Assembly: GCA_016234535.1 (NCBI GenBank)
Contig: JACRBH010000034.1
Span: 1 to 32,668, forward strand
From: Chloroflexota bacterium
GTDB taxonomy: Bacteria; Chloroflexota; Anaerolineae; Anaerolineales; Villigracilaceae
Direction of reading: 5' to 3'
Length of the DNA stretch: 32,668 bases
Part shown: one piece after another, positions 32,158 through 32,668 of the stretch
How positions within the stretch are numbered: the first letter of the stretch is position 1
Layout: every line of letters begins with the position of its first letter
Made by a program: the position numbers and the translations under genes
The notes under the pieces: generated by a model
Database searches by the model: none
Told to the model about the DNA's origin: nothing
The model's input: the letters and a program-made list of their open reading frames with translations, nothing else

Positions 32158-32592
32158 TTAGAATGGAATGTCATCCTCGGGAGGAAGCTCTGCCATTTCC
32201 ATGCCGCCGCTTCCGCCTGAAACCGGGCCGCCTTCGCCAGCCTCGCCACGCGCTGAAAGGAAACGAACCGTGTTCGCTGTGATCTCAAACGAGGAACCGG
32301 CTGTTCCGTCCTGCCTTGTCCAAATGCGGGGGCCGCCTGTGGTTTTATCGGGAGTGAGGCGTCCTTCAACAAGGACTTTGGAACCTTTTTTTACATATTG
32401 ATTGCAGACTTCAGCAGTTTTTCCCCACGTGGAAACGCGAAACCAAATGGTCTCTTTGACTTGTTCGCCATTTCCGGCGGTGTACTGGCGGCTCGTTGCG
32501 ACAGAAAAAGAGGTAACAGCCTGTCCCGATGGCGTATAACGCATTTCGGGATCCTTGCCTACATTACCGACAACTATAATTGTGTGATACAT
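32158..32592 (-). CDS. ssb: Single-stranded DNA-binding protein
   Basis: The protein has 144 residues. The OB-fold reads YHTIIVVGNVGKDPEMRYTP with SGQAVTSFSVATS, then IWFRVSTWGKTAEVCNQYVK and GSKVLVEGRL. The C-terminus is Gly-rich and ends in the acidic tip PPEDDIPF, the docking site for repair and replication partners. It coats ssDNA as a tetramer during replication, recombination and repair. AAGGAG lies about eight bases before the ATG. It is the first gene of the minus-strand cluster. The length is normal. Confidence 0.96.
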   Translation of the reverse strand: MYHTIIVVGNVGKDPEMRYTPSGQAVTSFSVATSRQYTAGNGEQVKETIWFRVSTWGKTAEVCNQYVKKGSKVLVEGRLTPDKTTGGPRIWTRQDGTAGSSFEITANTVRFLSARGEAGEGGPVSGGSGGMEMAELPPEDDIPF

Positions 32593-32618
32593 GGGATTTG
32601 CTCCTTGGGGTTAAGGTA

Positions 32619-32637
32619 CCCGTCGAATCACGACGGG
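32619..32637 (-). promoter_or_regulatory. Small hairpin in the ssb leader
   Basis: CCCGTCG (32619-32625) and CGACGGG (32631-32637) form a seven-bp stem with a five-base loop, 27 bases before the ssb ATG on the minus strand. It could be a protein-binding or mRNA-stability element. The ssb promoter itself is probably at or beyond the right edge. Confidence 0.4.
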
Positions 32638-32668
32638 GAACAATATGACAATGTGTATTTTACACTAA

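Overview
The window looks like a bacterial chromosome segment from the Chloroflexota, probably class Anaerolineae. This is an inference from gene content and was not checked by any search. The pointers are a secreted protease with threonine/proline linkers, a DUF1800/DUF1501 pair, an NBR1-like plus CAP lipoprotein, a translin homologue beside DUF3467 and ssb, degenerate receiver domains, and many small palindromic intergenic repeats. No rRNA, tRNA, CRISPR array, phage or transposase gene was seen. Every stretch is coding or short intergenic DNA.

Left part (1-13865, all on the minus strand). Read in the direction of transcription, a two-gene regulatory operon comes first: a histidine kinase whose extracytoplasmic sensor carries two CxxCH heme motifs, overlapping a NarL/LuxR-type response regulator. 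A strong terminator follows. A redox operon comes next: a small receiver-like protein, a 10-CxxCH cytochrome with a C-terminal membrane anchor, a membrane cytochrome b, a NapC/NirT-type cytochrome with about 10 heme sites, a membrane-anchored TPR protein, a membrane-anchored six-repeat NHL propeller and a secreted 6-CxxCH cytochrome. After a terminator-rich leader lies a very large secreted subtilisin-like protease, cut by the left window edge, with an unexpected lysozyme/transglycosylase-like segment before its propeptide. The inferred theme is quinol-linked electron transfer to the outside of the cell, controlled by a c-heme redox sensor.

Middle part (14204-23739, plus strand). An acyl-CoA ligase is followed by an unrecognised 698-residue cytoplasmic protein. 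Then comes an ECF sigma factor with an overlapping zinc-finger anti-sigma factor and two related four-helix membrane proteins. Near-identical candidate promoters precede the sigma gene and the second membrane protein, which suggests autoregulation and a local regulon. A DUF1800 gene with one in-frame TAA stop precedes an intact DUF1501 gene. Several palindromic repeats sit between these genes.

Right part (23766-32668). A minus-strand CAP-domain lipoprotein and a degenerate DNA-methylase-like protein are divergent from two plus-strand signalling proteins (receiver-GAF and receiver-PAS-histidine kinase), both with receivers that lack the phosphoacceptor aspartate. A symmetric terminator separates them from a convergent minus-strand cluster: ssb, DUF3467, translin, a two-helix membrane protein and a DNPH1-like nucleoside-monophosphate hydrolase. 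This cluster points to nucleic-acid and nucleotide housekeeping.
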